Assembly (NCBI GenBank): GCA_947630005.1
Contig: CANRGB010000003.1
Location: 1 to 59,438 of the forward strand
Source: an uncultured Lachnospiraceae bacterium
GTDB taxonomy: Bacteria > Bacillota > Clostridia > Lachnospirales > Lachnospiraceae
Direction of reading: 5' to 3'
Length of the DNA stretch: 59,438 bases
Positions 58,441 to 59,438 of this stretch are shown in pieces. A program made the position numbers and the translations under genes. A model generated the notes under the pieces. That model was given only the letters and a program-made list of their open reading frames with translations, was not told where the DNA came from and ran no database searches. Within the stretch, counting starts at the first letter, position 1; each line of letters opens with the position of its first letter.

Positions 58441-59438
58441 ATGAAATTATTTGCACATTTATTGAACGATAATGGGATCCGCCGTGAACAGTTTTTACGA
58501 GATCACTGTATTCAGACCGCGAAATATGCAGCGGAGAGTCTTGAGAATACGGGATTCTGTCATATGGCATATCTTACGGGATTGATTCATGATATGGGGA
58601 AAGCCTCCTGCAGATATAACGATTATATTGAACGTGCTTTCCGCGGGGAGGATGTAGTGAGAGGTTCCGTGAATCATACTTTTGCGGGCGTTATCTGGCT
58701 GATGGAAAAATATCATACAGATACAGCGTCTCCATATCAGAGATTGACCTGTGAGATCATTGCTTTCGCCGCGGGTTCTCACCATGGAATGTTTGACTGC
58801 ATAGACCTGGATGGAGAGAATGGGTTTAAGCATCGTCTGGAGAAGGAGCGTGAAGAAATCTGTTATGAAGAAGCCATTCGCAATTATTTCACTCAGGTAA
58901 CTTCAGAACAGGAGATAGATACGTATTTTGCCAGAGCAGTGAAAGAGGTTCAGGATTTTTTTGATTCGGCTAAGAGTATTTTCAAAAATGGAGATAAGGT
59001 GTTCTTTGCGATTGGAATGCTGGCCAGGCTGGTGCTTGCCTCAGTGATTTACGGAGACAGAAGAGATACCAGAGAATTTATGAGCCAGAAATTAGATTCC
59101 GGGTCAGATTACAAAATAAAAAGTGAGGACTCAGGTTGGGGAGATCTGAAAAATAATGAATCAAAAGACAAAGATATTGACAGTGAGGACTGGAGCAGCT
59201 GGAGAGCGTATTTTGAAGAGAAAGCGTCAGGACTGGATTCCTCCACAGAGATGAATCAGATCAGGCAGAAGATTTCTGATCAGTGTCTGGCGGCCGCAGA
59301 CAGACCTTGCGGGATTTATCGTCTCAATGTGCCGACCGGTGGCGGGAAAACGCTTTCGGCTTTGCGCTATGCCCTGGCCCATGCGGAAAAATATAAAAAG
59401 AAGCGGATTATCTTTATCATTCCTTTGCTCAGCGTACT
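58441..59438 (+). CDS. cas3: CRISPR-associated helicase/HD nuclease Cas3 (N-terminal part, cut by window edge)
   Basis: An open frame of 332 codons to the window end. The HD domain has GLIHDMGKAS (H50, D51), NHTFAG (H79) and AAGSHHGMFD (H114, H115), the metal ligands of Cas3's nuclease. The superfamily 2 helicase begins with LNVPTGGGKTLSAL (motif I) and RIIFIIPLLSV. HD-helicase fusion marks a type I CRISPR-Cas system; subtype, the remaining cas genes and array would lie to the right. GAGGAG precedes the ATG. AT-richer than the core genes. Confidence 0.93.
   Translation, partial: MKLFAHLLNDNGIRREQFLRDHCIQTAKYAAESLENTGFCHMAYLTGLIHDMGKASCRYNDYIERAFRGEDVVRGSVNHTFAGVIWLMEKYHTDTASPYQRLTCEIIAFAAGSHHGMFDCIDLDGENGFKHRLEKEREEICYEEAIRNYFTQVTSEQEIDTYFARAVKEVQDFFDSAKSIFKNGDKVFFAIGMLARLVLASVIYGDRRDTREFMSQKLDSGSDYKIKSEDSGWGDLKNNESKDKDIDSEDWSSWRAYFEEKASGLDSSTEMNQIRQKISDQCLAAADRPCGIYRLNVPTGGGKTLSALRYALAHAEKYKKKRIIFIIPLLSV

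Overview
The window looks like chromosome from a spore-forming, fairly GC-rich Clostridium-group Firmicute, most likely a Lachnospiraceae-type gut anaerobe. The evidence is a spoIIAA-spoIIAB-sigF operon, spoVAA-spoVAB, spoVG, a SipL-type LysM/DUF3794 protein, a single-chain PurL fused to its glutaminase, paired glgC-glgD, a DnaD/DnaC primosome pair, and strong AGGAGG ribosome sites with sigma-A promoters. Species cannot be read from the sequence alone.

Layout. 1-5.5 kb: edge of an unknown gene, a decayed stretch, an MmeI-like single-chain restriction-modification enzyme (AT-richer than its neighbours), a secreted protein and a 154-bp mobile element. 5.5-11 kb: folC, a small gene, a zinc-ribbon/TPR membrane protein, an array of hairpins, and the spoIIA operon. 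11-20.6 kb: purL, a large CapA-like membrane protein, a degenerate REP-associated-transposase-like gene and a PAP2 protein. 20.6-30.7 kb: tRNA-Gln, acyl-ACP thioesterase, cvfB, spoVAA-AB, an ABC-class ATPase, a DNA-repair trio (SbcD-like, short SbcC-like, nfo) and prs. 31-40.2 kb: a five-gene operon of unusual composition. 40.3-46 kb: dnaC-like and dnaD-like genes behind a DnaA-box cluster, then murC. 44.9-50 kb: glgC, glgD, spoVG, plsC, malQ. 50-57 kb: a PrcB-like lipoprotein, SipL-like protein, ispE, a GntR regulator, a PfkB kinase, a cytidylate-kinase-like protein and panE. 57-59.4 kb: a Uma2 protein, a second copy of the 154-bp element, and the first 999 bases of an HD-type cas3 that runs off the edge.

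Most interesting region. The operon at 31069-40182 encodes, in order: a protein with an Sm-like N-terminus and a cold-shock-like C-terminus; a protein whose C-terminus resembles GrpE; a divergent Hsp70 without a lid; a helical protein of unknown function; and a STAND-type P-loop ATPase whose N-terminal helical region carries an R-x4-H motif of HEPN ribonucleases. Together these suggest an RNA-linked, chaperone-gated, ATPase-controlled system. I do not recognise this exact combination as a named system, but I cannot search for it here.

Repeats and signals. Two copies of a 154-bp palindromic element (5249-5402 and 58052-58205) have 12-bp terminal inverted repeats and perfect 8-bp target duplications. 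Three copies of a double-hairpin element (9353, 18710, 29459) differ by compensatory stem changes, and one lies just upstream of the transposase-like gene. Five perfect DnaA boxes lie upstream of dnaD. Several genes carry short tandem-repeat linkers (TPR gene, purL, CapA-like, GrpE-like, dnaC-like), and three intergenic tandem repeats have periods of 64, 65 and 38-40 bp.
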